NCBI GenBank assembly: GCA_963663735.2
Contig: CAXXHN010000002.1
Coordinates: 682,001 to 746,000 of the forward strand
Direction of reading: 5' to 3'
Source: G963663735 sp963663735
GTDB lineage: Bacteria > Acidobacteriota > UBA6911 > RPQK01 > JAPXNP01
DNA length: 64,000 nt
The position numbers were made by a program, and so were the translations under genes. The notes beneath the pieces are model-generated. The model had not been told where the DNA came from. It made no database searches and saw only the letters and a program-made list of their open reading frames with translations. Shown one piece after another: positions 50,829 through 60,276 of this stretch (the stretch's first letter is position 1; every line of letters starts with the position of its first letter).

Positions 50829-50919
50829 CGCCGGAGGCGTGGCCGCTAGTAGCCCCAGGTGAGCGTCAGCGAACCTGGGGTCAGGGGATATCACAATACG
50901 ATCCAAGCCCTGGAAGGGC
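50829..50919 (+). repeat. REP-like inverted repeat unit, left copy
   Basis: The unit contains, in order, ACGCC-GGA-GGCGT, a hairpin CCCCAGGT/ACCTGGGG (50853-50880) and AGCCCTGGAAGGGC (50906-50919). The same three elements recur in inverted order at 51110-51215. Confidence 0.75.
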
Positions 50920-50938
50920 GGCAGAAAATCTAGAATAA

Positions 50939-51181
50939 TCATCCCTTTAAATATTTTTCATCATACGGAATTTCATATTTATCGAGAAATCGTTTCAATT
51001 CTTCCTCAAAATTTGTCTTTTTGTGATGATAACGCTGATTCTTGATGTAATTTTGCACCTGATCGACTTTTGAATTACTAACCGAAAATGCTGTACAGGG
51101 CGTTATGTTGCCCTTCCAGGGCTGGAAAAGCTTGGGCTGGATTTCGTTACCCCAGGTTCCTCCGAACCTTCGGTTCGTCAT
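50939..51181 (-). pseudogene. C-terminal remnant of RAYT/IS200-like Y1 transposase
   Basis: The frame is 80 codons. Its last 50 residues (AFSVSNSKVDQVQNYIKNQ, then HHKKTNFEEELKRFL and EIPYDEKYLKG) match the C-terminal end of REP-associated tyrosine transposases, which normally read AFSVS, YI-x-NQ-x-x-HH and F-x-E. The N-terminal HUH catalytic domain is absent. The first 30 codons run through the right REP-like repeat and do not look like transposase. It is therefore a decayed copy. The flanking inverted repeats are likely its cognate REP sequences. Confidence 0.75.
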
Positions 51182-51215
51182 CGCCTGGGGTTATTGGCTG
51201 GCACGCCTCCGGCGT
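51110..51215 (-). repeat. REP-like inverted repeat unit, right copy
   Basis: GCCCTTCCAGGGCT (51110-51123), a CCCCAGG/CCTGGGG hairpin (51150-51190) and CACGCCTCCGGCGT (51202-51215) mirror the left unit. They partly overlap the transposase remnant. Confidence 0.75.
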
Positions 51216-51360
51216 TAACTGCTGGGTGGTCGAGCAAAATAGTGAAAATAACAACTGCATGTCCTCCGCACCCACATTTATCATTGGATCAGATTTTCAC
51301 GATCCCAAGTTTTTCTCCTGTATGATCCAGCCCGTCCGGTGGTTCGACTAATCTTGAATC

Positions 51361-53019
51361 TTAAAACTCTTTCCGGTTTGTCACAAGGTAAACCGGTGCT
51401 GACCAGGCTTCTTGCCTGGAGGATTGTTTTTTGAGGCGGGCTATCAGGGTCCTGAGCCTGGATGAAATTTTCCTTCCCTCATCTTCTACCCTGATTCTGT
51501 CCCCCGCTACCTCACGGAGTTCCTTCAGGCCTGCCTGGTCTGTTATCAAGTATACCTCACGGGGCGAAAGCAGCAGTTCCGTGGCTTCTTTCAGTTCATA
51601 AATCTCATGGATATTCCGGTCAGAGTAAAACCGCAGGCTGGGAGCCGTAAACCTGTAGTAGCCAAGTTCATAATCAGAGCTTACGGCATTTTTCCTGATT
51701 GTTTTGGACAGTGAAACCACAGGTTTATAGGTCTCAAGCGGGGTTGAAAAAGAAAAGAATGCTGTCTGGTAAAATAACACCATTCCCAGCACCGCAAGCA
51801 GCAGCTGCCTTCGAAGCAGGCAGAATCCAGCAACCAGTGCCGCTCCAGCCGGAAGAAACCACGGTACAGGCACCGCAAAATCGGGAAACAGTTCACTGTT
51901 CATGAACCAGATCAGCAGGGGCAAAGCCAGGACAATTAACCCTGAAATTACAAATGAGAGAGTAATCGGCCTTGTCTTGTTGGAAGCGGACGCAGCCAGC
52001 AGGAGCGCGGCCGCCGGGTACATGGGTAAAATATAGTATTCCTGCTTGTTATGGGACAGGGAAAAAAATATGAAATAGGTAAGGCACCAACAGATGAGAA
52101 AAAGGGTGCCATTCGGGAGTATCTCAGTCCAAGGCAACAATTTTTTTGAATGCCTTATCCTGGCAATTGCTCCGTACAAACCAGAAACACCTACTGCGAG
52201 AAAGGGAAGGGACCAGGGAAAAAAGTCTCCCATAAATACCCCGATATAGTAAGAGAAGCCCCTGCTAGGGCCGAAATTTTCACTGGTGAAACGCCCTATA
52301 TTTTCCGATAGCAGAAAATTTTTTACTGGCTCCCATCCATGGAATAGTCCGAGGGCGGCAAACCAGGAGGAACCTGTGGCCAGTAAAACCAGGGCTGATG
52401 CCTTCCAGGGAATCTTAACCAGGCAGTTTCTGTTTTCGGGCAGGAGGCAGTAAATCCCCAAAAAAAGGAATGGGAAAAGTGCTACCGGCCCTTTAGCCAG
52501 GAAAGCAAGCCCAAAAAAGAAAGCTGAGGTTAAACAGTAAAAACTCTTCCGGTTCTTCATCCATTGAAGGAATAAGGCAATCCCCAAGAGAACACAGCAG
52601 AGCACCAGTGAATCAATCAACAGACGGCGGGATACGATCAGGAACCTGAAGGAAGTGGCAAAGATACCGGCTCCTAACAGGGCTATCCGGTGATCAAATA
52701 GATTTTTGCCGATGAAAAATGTTGATATTATAGAAATGCTGGCCAACAGAGCCATCAATAATCTTTCCCAGAGCAGGCTTACACCGAAAAACTTGTAAAA
52801 AATTCCTACCAGCCAATAAGATAAGGGAGGTTTGTTCAGACGGAGTCTGCCATTAAATTGCGGAACCAGCCAGTCTCCGGAATCCACCATCTCCCTGGGA
52901 GTTTCCACGTAAAAAGCTTCGTTTGCGTCCCATACGGATGAGGCGGTCATCGCCATGAAAAAGGGCGATGAAAACATCACTAATAGGAGCAGGCTCCTGA
53001 TCTTCTGGCCTCTGTTCAT
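51361..53019 (-). CDS. glycosyltransferase family 39 protein (ArnT-like)
   Basis: The 552-residue inner-membrane protein has about twelve hydrophobic helices. The GT39 catalytic region is in the first periplasmic loop: SSVWDANEAFYVETPREM, with the Asp-Glu motif (about residue 27-40), and GRLRLNKPPLSYWLV (about 57). GT39/ArnT enzymes move a sugar from a polyprenyl phosphate to lipid A or protein. The soluble C-terminal domain (about 440-552) carries LRFYSDRNIHEIYEL. The acceptor is unknown. Its stop lies at the edge of the repeat island. Confidence 0.87.
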   Translation of the reverse strand: MNRGQKIRSLLLLVMFSSPFFMAMTASSVWDANEAFYVETPREMVDSGDWLVPQFNGRLRLNKPPLSYWLVGIFYKFFGVSLLWERLLMALLASISIISTFFIGKNLFDHRIALLGAGIFATSFRFLIVSRRLLIDSLVLCCVLLGIALFLQWMKNRKSFYCLTSAFFFGLAFLAKGPVALFPFLFLGIYCLLPENRNCLVKIPWKASALVLLATGSSWFAALGLFHGWEPVKNFLLSENIGRFTSENFGPSRGFSYYIGVFMGDFFPWSLPFLAVGVSGLYGAIARIRHSKKLLPWTEILPNGTLFLICWCLTYFIFFSLSHNKQEYYILPMYPAAALLLAASASNKTRPITLSFVISGLIVLALPLLIWFMNSELFPDFAVPVPWFLPAGAALVAGFCLLRRQLLLAVLGMVLFYQTAFFSFSTPLETYKPVVSLSKTIRKNAVSSDYELGYYRFTAPSLRFYSDRNIHEIYELKEATELLLSPREVYLITDQAGLKELREVAGDRIRVEDEGRKISSRLRTLIARLKKQSSRQEAWSAPVYLVTNRKEF

Positions 53020-53120
53020 ACTCTGGATACTTCTCTTTTTTCTGCCGTCAACTGATATCTCATTTCAGATTCCCTACAGGGGAAAGGTCCTCCCGGGTAT
53101 CTGGTCCTGTTCCAGGTCAG

Positions 53121-55637
53121 TCAAATCTTAAACAAGTCCAGCTGCAGGCTGTCCGCAGCTTCCTCTGAGAGGGTCGAAGATCGGTTCTGTCCGGATACAT
53201 TAAGCTGTTTTCGTTCCAGGCGTTTCAGGATTTCCCGGGCCCTCAGGATAACCGGAGAGGGTACACCAGCCAGACGCGCTACCTCAATTCCATAACTCTT
53301 GTTGGCCATTCCCGGGAGGACTTTGTGGAAGAAAACTATATCTCCGCTGTTTTCTTTCACGGTAACGCAGTAATTCCGAACCCCCTCATAAAGTTTTTCC
53401 AGCCTGGTAAGTTCCTGGTAATGAGTAGCAAAAATGGTCCTGGGTTTGCGGCTGATCAGGTATTCGGCCACGGACCAGGCAATGGAGAGGCCGTCAAAAG
53501 TGGCAGTTCCCCGGCCGACTTCATCCAGGAGTATCAGGCTTCGGTCCGTAGCGGTATTGAGTATTCTTGCGGTTTCGGTCATTTCCACCATGAAGGTGGA
53601 ACGACCTCGTGCCAGATTGTCACTTGCCCCCACCCTGGTGAATATCTGGTCGGTTAACCCAATACTAGCCTCGTCCGCCGGAACGAAACAACCCATCTGC
53701 GCCATGATCACGATCAACGCGTTCTGCCTGAGATAAGTGGATTTCCCTCCCATATTAGGTCCGGTAAGAATCACCATTTTTTCTCCATCAGCGTCAATAT
53801 CAAGGCTGTTGGAGATAAAGGACTGGTCTCCCTGCAGTTCAAGCACCGGGTGCCTTCCATTAGTTATCTTCAGCCGCTTGGTTGTGTCGAGGGAAGGCCT
53901 GGAATAATGATAGTTACGGGAAATTTCACTGAAGGAATGAAGCACATCAAGCAGGGCGATAATCCTGGCAGTTAACTGTATCCTGTTTGCCTCCCCGGCT
54001 ATCCGGTTGCGGATATCCAAAAATATGTTTTTTTCAATCTCAATAATCTGCTCCTCAGCCCCCAGGACCTTATCTTCATATTCCTTTAATTCGGGGGTGA
54101 TGAACCGTTCGGCATTAACCAGTGTCTGCTTGCGCATGTAGTGATCAGGAACTGAATCCAGGTTGGTTTTGGTCACTTCTATGAAGTAACCAAAAACCCG
54201 GTTGAATTTAATCTTAAGAGAAGAGATCCCGGTTGATTTTCTTTCTTTTGCCTCAAGTTCTGCAATGAATGATTTTCCTGAATGGGAAATGTGGCGTAAT
54301 TCATCCAGGTCAACGTTATAACCCTTGCAGATAATTCGTCCTTCATTGATGGAAACCGGAGCATCATCATCAATAGCTTCCTCCAGGATTTTGGTCAAAT
54401 CTTCAAGCAGATCCATTTCAGGATGAAGCATGGCAGAGTTGAAACGAAGCAGGGTCTCAGCCAGGGAAGGGAGGATCCGGAAGGAATCTCTCATGGCAAG
54501 CAGATCGCGTGGATTCGCCTTCTCCAGAGTAACCCGGCTCAGAAGGCGTTCAATATCCAGGATCTTGCACAGGTGTTTAACCAGGGCTGAAGAACCAATC
54601 ACTGAACCTGCCAGCTCCTCCACAGCATCAAGGCGGGCATCAATTTCCTGGGTATTCATTGACGGTCTGAGTATCCAGTTCCGCAGCAGCCTGGCACCCA
54701 TCCCGGTCCGAGTGGCGTCCATGGTTGCAAAAAGGGTCCATACCCTGTTTCCGTCCAGTCCCTTAAGCAGCTCCAGGTTATTGACCGTTGATTCATCCAT
54801 TTTCAAGTAGGTGGATTGATCAAGGAGTTGCAGTCCGTTTATGTGGGATAGTTCAGTTTTCTGTGTGTGTTTTACATAGTGGAGTAAAGCCCCTGATATC
54901 GGAATCAGGGATTTTTTCTCCTCTATGCCAAATCCCTCCAGGCTTGAGACCTTGAATTGCTGAAGTAAAAGCCTCCTGGAATAATCAGGGTGAAACACCC
55001 ACTCAGGAATAGGAGTGTAAACCGCTAAAGGTCCAAGGAGTTTTTTTAAAACCGGTTCCAATGTTGCCATGGAGCTTTCGGCCAGCAATATCTCCCGGGG
55101 CTGGAATTGGTACAGTTCCTGTTCAACTTTGGCCCAGGCATCAGCCCCGCTGTATTCAACTGCCATGAATTCCCCGGTGGATACATCCAGGAAAGCGGCG
55201 GCAACAGTCCCGTCGTTTTCAGCCAGGCACCCCAGGTAGTTATTCTCCTTGGAGTCCAAAAGGCCTTTCTCGATAGTTGTTCCAGGAGTAAGGATTCTCG
55301 TGACCTCTCTTTTGACGATCCCTTTTGCCACCCTGGGATCTTCAACCTGGTCGCAGATTGCAACCTTAAATCCCTTTTTAAGCAACCGCGTTAAATAGGT
55401 TTCGGCAGCATGATAGGGTATTCCACACATAGGGATAGGATTGCCGGAGCGGTCATTATTGCGGGAAGTCAGGGTTATTTCCAGTTCCCTGCTTCCTGTA
55501 ATCGCGTCTTCGAAAAACATTTCGTAAAAATCGCCGCAACGGAAAAAAAGAAGCAGATCAGGATGCTCCATTTTGATTTTGTGGTGCTGGCGCATCATTG
55601 GGGTATGATTTATGGGTGTGTTTTTGCTGGCTGTCAT
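53121..55637 (-). CDS. mutS: DNA mismatch repair protein MutS
   Basis: The protein binds mismatches and starts repair with MutL. About 838 residues are present. The mismatch-binding Phe-x-Glu is in RCGDFYEMFFEDA (about residue 32-44). The Walker A motif is GPNMGGKST (about 615), followed by DEVGRGTATFDG (Walker B/signature) and the helix-turn-helix YGIEVARLAGVP near the end. All five MutS1 domains seem complete. The start is uncertain: ATG 55637 gives a short extension before HTPMMRQHHKIK, where most family members start. No mutL is in the window. Confidence 0.97.
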   Translation of the reverse strand: MTASKNTPINHTPMMRQHHKIKMEHPDLLLFFRCGDFYEMFFEDAITGSRELEITLTSRNNDRSGNPIPMCGIPYHAAETYLTRLLKKGFKVAICDQVEDPRVAKGIVKREVTRILTPGTTIEKGLLDSKENNYLGCLAENDGTVAAAFLDVSTGEFMAVEYSGADAWAKVEQELYQFQPREILLAESSMATLEPVLKKLLGPLAVYTPIPEWVFHPDYSRRLLLQQFKVSSLEGFGIEEKKSLIPISGALLHYVKHTQKTELSHINGLQLLDQSTYLKMDESTVNNLELLKGLDGNRVWTLFATMDATRTGMGARLLRNWILRPSMNTQEIDARLDAVEELAGSVIGSSALVKHLCKILDIERLLSRVTLEKANPRDLLAMRDSFRILPSLAETLLRFNSAMLHPEMDLLEDLTKILEEAIDDDAPVSINEGRIICKGYNVDLDELRHISHSGKSFIAELEAKERKSTGISSLKIKFNRVFGYFIEVTKTNLDSVPDHYMRKQTLVNAERFITPELKEYEDKVLGAEEQIIEIEKNIFLDIRNRIAGEANRIQLTARIIALLDVLHSFSEISRNYHYSRPSLDTTKRLKITNGRHPVLELQGDQSFISNSLDIDADGEKMVILTGPNMGGKSTYLRQNALIVIMAQMGCFVPADEASIGLTDQIFTRVGASDNLARGRSTFMVEMTETARILNTATDRSLILLDEVGRGTATFDGLSIAWSVAEYLISRKPRTIFATHYQELTRLEKLYEGVRNYCVTVKENSGDIVFFHKVLPGMANKSYGIEVARLAGVPSPVILRAREILKRLERKQLNVSGQNRSSTLSEEAADSLQLDLFKI

Positions 55638-56123
55638 CGTAGTAGCAAGAGTAGCTGAATTTCTTTTCTTCCTCAAGGTAAATGAAGAAGGTCAGGCAGC
55701 CTGGGTTAATGCCTTTTATCACCTTTCCGCTTTTTCAGCGAGGGACGGTCCCAACCGTGGTCTTTTATTTTTCCAGCTGATGGATGGCGTATAAACAGCA
55801 TAACAATGGAGTTAGACAATTCCATTGAGTTGTAAAGATACCCCTGTTCCCGGGAGCAGGCGAAATTCTCAAATATTCGAGAAACAGCGCCATGATAAGG
55901 TATGATGTTAACTAGCAGGAACTGGGACGCCCATGTGAGGATGAAGAGATGCTGAGGGTAGCCCCGGAAAACCATTCCTTTGATCTGGGCTGGGTTTTTA
56001 ACAAGGGTAATAATCCCGGAACTAAGACTGAGAGAAGGCCCCTTTCCAGGCTGGAGAGGATTAGAGCTTTTCTGAAGGAACAAACTCAAAAGTTCAGAGT
56101 TTTAGTTATTACAGCAGGTGCAA
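55638..56123. other. divergent spacer between mutS and tsaB
   Basis: No supported gene is found. An open plus frame at 55949 overlaps tsaB in another frame and has no known features. Small palindromes occur, such as CCTG-TTCCCGGGAG-CAGG near 55845. Promoters for both genes must lie here but no clear -35/-10 pair stood out. Confidence 0.4.
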
Positions 56124-56807
56124 ATGTATTTTCTGGCAATAGATACAGCTACAAACAGTGGGGGAGTCGCCCTGAGCAGAAACAGCGAAGTCATGGGTGT
56201 TATCATGATGAAAACACCCATGAAATATTCTGACAGGGTGATTTTGAATATCGATTTCCTTCTTGATCAGCTAGGGATAGGCATCAACCAGGTAGACTGT
56301 TTTGTCACGGCCCACGGTCCCGGATCCTTTACTGGGCTGCGGATTGGACTGGCAACCGTAAAAGGGTTGGCACAGTCGTTGGATAAGCCGGTCATAGGCA
56401 TCTCCACCCTGGAATGCCTGGCTTACCGTTTCAGGTACGCGGATAGCATTATTTCTCCGCTTGTTGATGCCAGGAGGCAGCAGGTTTATACCGGCTTATA
56501 TGAAATAAAGGAAAACAGTGTCGGATATCTCAGAACTGAGACAGTCGGCACTCCTTCTGATTGGCTGAAAACGATCTCTGAACCCTGTACCTTCGTTGGT
56601 GACGGAGCAGAAATGTATTTTCAGACAATCAAGGCCTTTCTTCCTCAACACCAGGTTATACGATCCGACAACGTGATTCTCACGGAGCTTTGTGAACTCG
56701 CCTACCGGAGATTCATCAAAGGGGAAATCATAACCGCCGGTGATTTAAAAGCCAACTATATTCGCCCTTCTGATGTTGAACAGGGTGGCCTGTTGACCTC
56801 GGCATAG
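56124..56807 (+). CDS. tsaB: tRNA threonylcarbamoyladenosine biosynthesis protein TsaB
   Basis: TsaB is the inactive-kinase-fold partner of TsaD in t6A37 synthesis. The 227-residue protein has AIDTATNSGGVAL at the N-terminus (about 5), the hallmark HGPGSFTGLRIGLATVKGLA (about 66-85) and the ISTLECLA segment. The C-terminal ends in KANYIRPSDVE. The ATG at 56124 has GCAGG five bases upstream and is preferred over GTG 56118. TsaD, TsaE and TsaC are not in the window. Confidence 0.93.
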   Translation: MYFLAIDTATNSGGVALSRNSEVMGVIMMKTPMKYSDRVILNIDFLLDQLGIGINQVDCFVTAHGPGSFTGLRIGLATVKGLAQSLDKPVIGISTLECLAYRFRYADSIISPLVDARRQQVYTGLYEIKENSVGYLRTETVGTPSDWLKTISEPCTFVGDGAEMYFQTIKAFLPQHQVIRSDNVILTELCELAYRRFIKGEIITAGDLKANYIRPSDVEQGGLLTSA

Positions 56808-57050
56808 AAAAGGCTGCGGTTAGAGCTTTTCCGATTATCTTTTTAAAATTCCAAATCCAGTATCAGATCCTGGCTGTTAAAGCCAAACTTGATTCTGGAT
56901 TGTCGAGTTGCCAGGGGATCGTTAGGCGGTAATCAAAAATCGGCACGTCTCTCCTGTATTATAATTGCTGAACAGTTCAGTCCGGCTCAGGGGGTTTTCC
57001 CTTTTTGCCGGACCCAGTTTTGTCAATATAAGGAACAGGACTCTAAGATA

Positions 57051-58205
57051 ATGAGCAGGAAAGAATTTTTTTCAGTAATAGTTTTAAGCGGCCTGATTTC
57101 CGCGGCACTGGTCCTGGTGCTGACTCAATGGCCGCAGCCTCCGGCAGTAAAAGCCGAATTCAATCCCCCGGACAAATCGGTAATTGAAAACAGTCTCACT
57201 AAAGACGAAGAAATCAATATCAGTATTTATAAAGAATACAGTGAGTCTGTGGTGAATGTGACCAGTACCACGCTTGAAAGAGGCTTCTGGCTCCAGGTTA
57301 TCCCGCGCCGGGGCACAGGCAGTGGATTTTTTGTTGATTCAAACGGCTTGATCCTTACCAATAACCACGTTATTGAGAATTCTGAAAAAGTTGAAGTGAC
57401 TCTTTTTGATGAAACCAATGTAAAGGCTGAAGTTGTGGGAAGTGATCCTATTAATGACATTGCTTTACTGAAGATTGATTGCCCTGAAAATAAATACAGA
57501 CCCCTGAAGCTGGCAGACAATCAGGAACTGCAAGTTGGGCAGCGTGTTCTGGCGATCGGAAATCCGTTCGGCTTGCAGGGAACCATGACTTCGGGAATCA
57601 TTTCTTCCCTGGGACGAAGCATTGATACTGAGTCCGGGATCATGGAAGACCTCATTCAAACCGATGCGGCCATTAACCCTGGAAACAGCGGTGGTCCGCT
57701 TCTTAATACGAGTGGAGAAGTGATTGGAATAAACACCGCCATTTTATCCCGGACCGGAGAAAGTGCCGGCATCGGGCTGGCTGTAAATGCTAAAACCATC
57801 AACAGGATACTCCCTGATCTCCTGGAACATGGAAGGGTGATCCGGGCATGGATAGGGATAACCGGCAGGGCACTAAACGCCAGGCTGGCTGAATATCTGG
57901 ACCTCCCTGTTGAAAAGGGTCTCCTCGTGGAAAGGGTTCTGGAAGGAAGCTCTGCCGACCTGGCTGGCATACATGGGGGTAACAGGAGGGTTTTGGCCGG
58001 AAATGCGGCAATCATAATTGGTGGAGATATCCTGGTTTCCATGGACGGAGAGCCTGTTGTCCGGTATCGTGATGTGTTAAGGCTGAAGGAGGGTAAGAGG
58101 CCTGGCGATAAAATGGAATTTGTCTTTTACCGGGGAAGTGAGAGGATTATCAGCAACGTGGAATTAGTCGGAGAGGGTTCTTCGGGCCGGAGTTTCAGGT
58201 TCTGA
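57051..58205 (+). CDS. htrA: membrane-anchored HtrA/DegP-family serine protease with PDZ domain
   Basis: The 384-residue periplasmic quality-control protease has one N-terminal membrane anchor (about 7-25). The trypsin-like domain has the catalytic His in TNNHVIE (about 104), Asp in DPINDIALLKID (about 134) and Ser in NPGNSGGPL (about 210). One PDZ domain follows (about 285-375: RAWIGITGR, GLLVERVLEGSSADLAG, GDILVSMDGEPV). The anchored, one-PDZ layout resembles DegS more than DegP. The ATG at 57051 gives the anchor as the true N-terminus, with AGGA ten bases upstream. Confidence 0.94.
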   Translation: MSRKEFFSVIVLSGLISAALVLVLTQWPQPPAVKAEFNPPDKSVIENSLTKDEEINISIYKEYSESVVNVTSTTLERGFWLQVIPRRGTGSGFFVDSNGLILTNNHVIENSEKVEVTLFDETNVKAEVVGSDPINDIALLKIDCPENKYRPLKLADNQELQVGQRVLAIGNPFGLQGTMTSGIISSLGRSIDTESGIMEDLIQTDAAINPGNSGGPLLNTSGEVIGINTAILSRTGESAGIGLAVNAKTINRILPDLLEHGRVIRAWIGITGRALNARLAEYLDLPVEKGLLVERVLEGSSADLAGIHGGNRRVLAGNAAIIIGGDILVSMDGEPVVRYRDVLRLKEGKRPGDKMEFVFYRGSERIISNVELVGEGSSGRSFRF

Positions 58206-58293
58206 TCGTTTTTACAGGGAAGGGTTGTCCGGATTTTCGTCTTTTTATGGTTATAAACGTTTATTGTGTACAGATAAGGAGGTTTTGAACAAG

Positions 58294-58770
58294 ATGGTAA
58301 ATAAAGTGATTATTATTGGAAGGCTGGGAAGGGACCCTGAAATTCGTTATACCAGTTCAGGTACACCGGTTGCCAGCTTTTCAGTTGCTACAGACGAAAA
58401 GTGGACCGGACAGGATGGAAACAGGCAGAGCAAGACAGAGTGGCATAATATTGTAGCCTGGAGCAGGTTGGCTGAAATTTGCGAGCAGTACCTGAAGAAA
58501 GGTAAGCTGGTTTATATTGAAGGTCGACTCCAGACCAGGGAATGGGATGACAAAGACGGAAATAAACGCCGTACTACAGAAATTATTGCCAATAACATGC
58601 AGATGCTGAGTTCCCGTAGTGAGGATGAATCCATGGCTAATAGTGGTTACGGGAAAGGTCCATCTTCGGACCGCCATCCAGGTTCTGGAGCCAGGAACAG
58701 TGACAGGCAGCTTGTTAATGAGGGCACTCCATCTGACCTAGATCTGACAGATGACGATATTCCTTTTTAA
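58294..58770 (+). CDS. ssb: single-stranded DNA-binding protein
   Basis: The 158-residue protein has the OB-fold of bacterial SSB: NKVIIIGRLGRDPEIRYTSSGTPVASFSVATDEKW (named by ends: NKVIIIG and ATDEKW), EWHNIVAWSRLAEICEQYL, and VYIEGRLQTREWDDKDG. A low-complexity linker follows from about 110. The acidic C-terminal tail DDDIPF is intact and serves as the protein-interaction tip. The start ATG has a perfect AAGGAGG 11 bases upstream. It follows htrA by 88 bases. Confidence 0.97.
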   Translation: MVNKVIIIGRLGRDPEIRYTSSGTPVASFSVATDEKWTGQDGNRQSKTEWHNIVAWSRLAEICEQYLKKGKLVYIEGRLQTREWDDKDGNKRRTTEIIANNMQMLSSRSEDESMANSGYGKGPSSDRHPGSGARNSDRQLVNEGTPSDLDLTDDDIPF

Positions 58771-59120
58771 TTTTGAAATCCAAGCCTGGAATTATTTGCT
58801 GAAAAATTGATTCCACAACTCAGTCTTTCTGGCAGATAGAATTTTTGACGGGGCTGGATAGGTCAGAGTAGCAAAATCATAATCGGGGCAATGTGATTGA
58901 GTTGATGCCTGATGGGTGTATTTACCTGAAGTAGGTGCAGGGAGACAGTTTTAATTAGTGAGGAATTTCCCTGGTCCGGGATCTTATTGGCGGAGATTTT
59001 TCAGTTCCTGTACTGACAGGTCTGATTTAAAACCAGCTAAAACCTTGCCTTGGAAGTCATGTCTGCGTTTGGACACAAATATATCCAATCCTCTGGCAAA
59101 TCATGAAGGTTTTAGAATTA
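58771..59120. other. spacer after ssb, no gene seen
   Basis: No gene, RNA or repeat is recognised in this 350-base stretch between ssb and the shared terminator of the convergent RRM gene. Confidence 0.5.
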
Positions 59121-59160
59121 AAAACCGGGATGGTTTTATTAAAACTCATCCCGGTTTTTT
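59121..59160. terminator. strong bidirectional terminator between ssb and RRM genes
   Basis: A perfect 12-bp stem AAAACCGGGATG/CATCCCGGTTTT with T tracts on both outer sides lies 10 bases beyond the RRM stop on the minus strand. Confidence 0.85.
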
Positions 59161-59170
59161 CAGTCAAATA

Positions 59171-59452
59171 TTAGAAGCGCCTGCGGTTTCCACCACCACC
59201 GCCGCCGGCGGGTTTCGGACGTGCTTCATTAACTGTGATGCTGCGGCCGTCTATATCAGATCCATTAAGAGCTTCAATAGCTGCCTGGGCTTCACTCTGG
59301 TCCGGCATTTCAACAAAACCAAAGCCTTTGGAGCGACCACTGTCGCGGTCTGTAATAATACGGGCAGAGTCAACTGTCCCGAAAGCTGAGAAAGCCTGCT
59401 CGAGCATTGTTTCGTTCGTCGAGTAGGAAATGTTGCCTACATAGATATTCAT
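59171..59452 (-). CDS. RNA-binding protein with RRM domain
   Basis: The 93-residue protein is a single RNA-recognition motif with RNP2 IYVGNISY (residues 3-10) and RNP1 KGFGFVEM (about 41-48). A Gly-rich, Arg-ending tail (GGGGGGNRRRF) follows. It is like the cyanobacterial and PVC Rbp proteins that are often cold-induced. It binds single-stranded RNA. The gene lies 155 bases downstream of tRNA-Ala on the same strand, and could share its transcript. Confidence 0.93.
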   Translation of the reverse strand: MNIYVGNISYSTNETMLEQAFSAFGTVDSARIITDRDSGRSKGFGFVEMPDQSEAQAAIEALNGSDIDGRSITVNEARPKPAGGGGGGNRRRF

Positions 59453-59550
59453 ACTTCAATCCTTTTAATCCACCATGTAACTTTTTTTCCCCTAACACAA
59501 ACCATGGTTAGAAAGTGAGTCGGTACGCCATTGGACATGGGCTGGCATCG

Positions 59551-59589
59551 CCCGTCTCTTAACCGCCATTCAATATGTGAGAGGCGGGG
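59551..59589 (-). promoter_or_regulatory. hairpin in the leader of the RRM gene, behind tRNA-Ala
   Basis: An 11-bp imperfect stem (CCCGTCTCTTA with TGAGAGGCGGG, two G-T pairs) lies about 20 bases after the tRNA on the minus strand and about 100 bases before the RRM start. It may separate the two RNAs or regulate the RRM mRNA. Confidence 0.35.
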
Positions 59590-59607
59590 TATTTGTTGAC
59601 TGAGGTC

Positions 59608-59683
59608 TGGTGGAGACGATGGGATTCGAACCCACGGCCTCAGCATTGCGAACGCTGCGCTCTCCCAACTGAGCTACGCCCCC
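59608..59683 (-). tRNA. tRNA-Ala (anticodon CGC)
   Basis: The acceptor GGGGGCG pairs with CGTCTCC. The anticodon stem CAGCG/TGCTG closes loop TTCGCAA with anticodon CGC, and the T arm reads GTGGG TTCGAAT CCCAT. Discriminator A and an encoded CCA are present. Confidence 0.94.
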
Positions 59684-59697
59684 AATTCCCAGTGCAT

Positions 59698-59726
59698 ATT
59701 TTACAGGGTAACTACATAGATGTTAA
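59698..59726 (-). promoter_or_regulatory. sigma-70 type promoter of tRNA-Ala
   Basis: On the minus strand TTAACA and TAAAAT are exactly 17 bases apart, 14 bases before the mature tRNA 5' end. This mirrors the tRNA-Glu promoter at 31849. Confidence 0.6.
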
Positions 59727-60276
59727 TTTCCCCTGATATATTTTTTAATTTCAAGACATTCTCTGTATACAAATCGAGATAATTTTAACAGAAAGATGGT
59801 GACATATGCTGAATATTTTACTTATTATGCCCTAATATGCCCTAATTTAGAAGATATTTCCACCTCTTATGGGGAAAACCCCTGTCCAAAGTGGTCTTTT
59901 AATTGCGTCAATCGTAGAAAAAATGGACAGTTTAACTGTCGGTTTAACTCTCATACATAGCAGTCAGGCAGATTTTATGACTTCCTAAAGGTACCTTGTT
60001 CGAAAATTCCAGACAGGAGGTCATCGAGATTTTTTATGAATTCACGATTTTGCTGAAAAGTAAGGATTTTGATGCTGATATCATCTTTTTCCTGCACCCC
60101 TTGCAGGTATACTTACATGTATCGCATTACACCTGCATCTGAAAGGATGGAGTTGATTTTTATTTTTTTGAAGTTGAATACATAATCTGATCCATGACGA
60201 GAATCAGTTGCTGTTGGTCCTGTTCAGGTTTACAGTATAACCAAATCTGGTTTGCAGGAACAAACGGGAGGGAATA
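59727..60276. other. 550-base AT-rich spacer with palindromes
   Basis: No protein gene is supported. Notable are the 15-base palindrome GACAGTTTAACTGTC (59926-59940), GGGG-AAAA-CCCC (59871-59882) and hairpin CCTGCA-CCCCT-TGCAGG (60091-60107). It carries the promoter region of the GGDEF gene, and may hide a small RNA. Confidence 0.4.

Noticed and set aside
50672..50938. Open frame in the repeat island
   Set aside because: It crosses the REP-like hairpins and has no recognisable domain.
55949..56233. Plus-strand frame overlapping the start of tsaB
   Set aside because: It runs into tsaB in a different frame and resembles no known protein.
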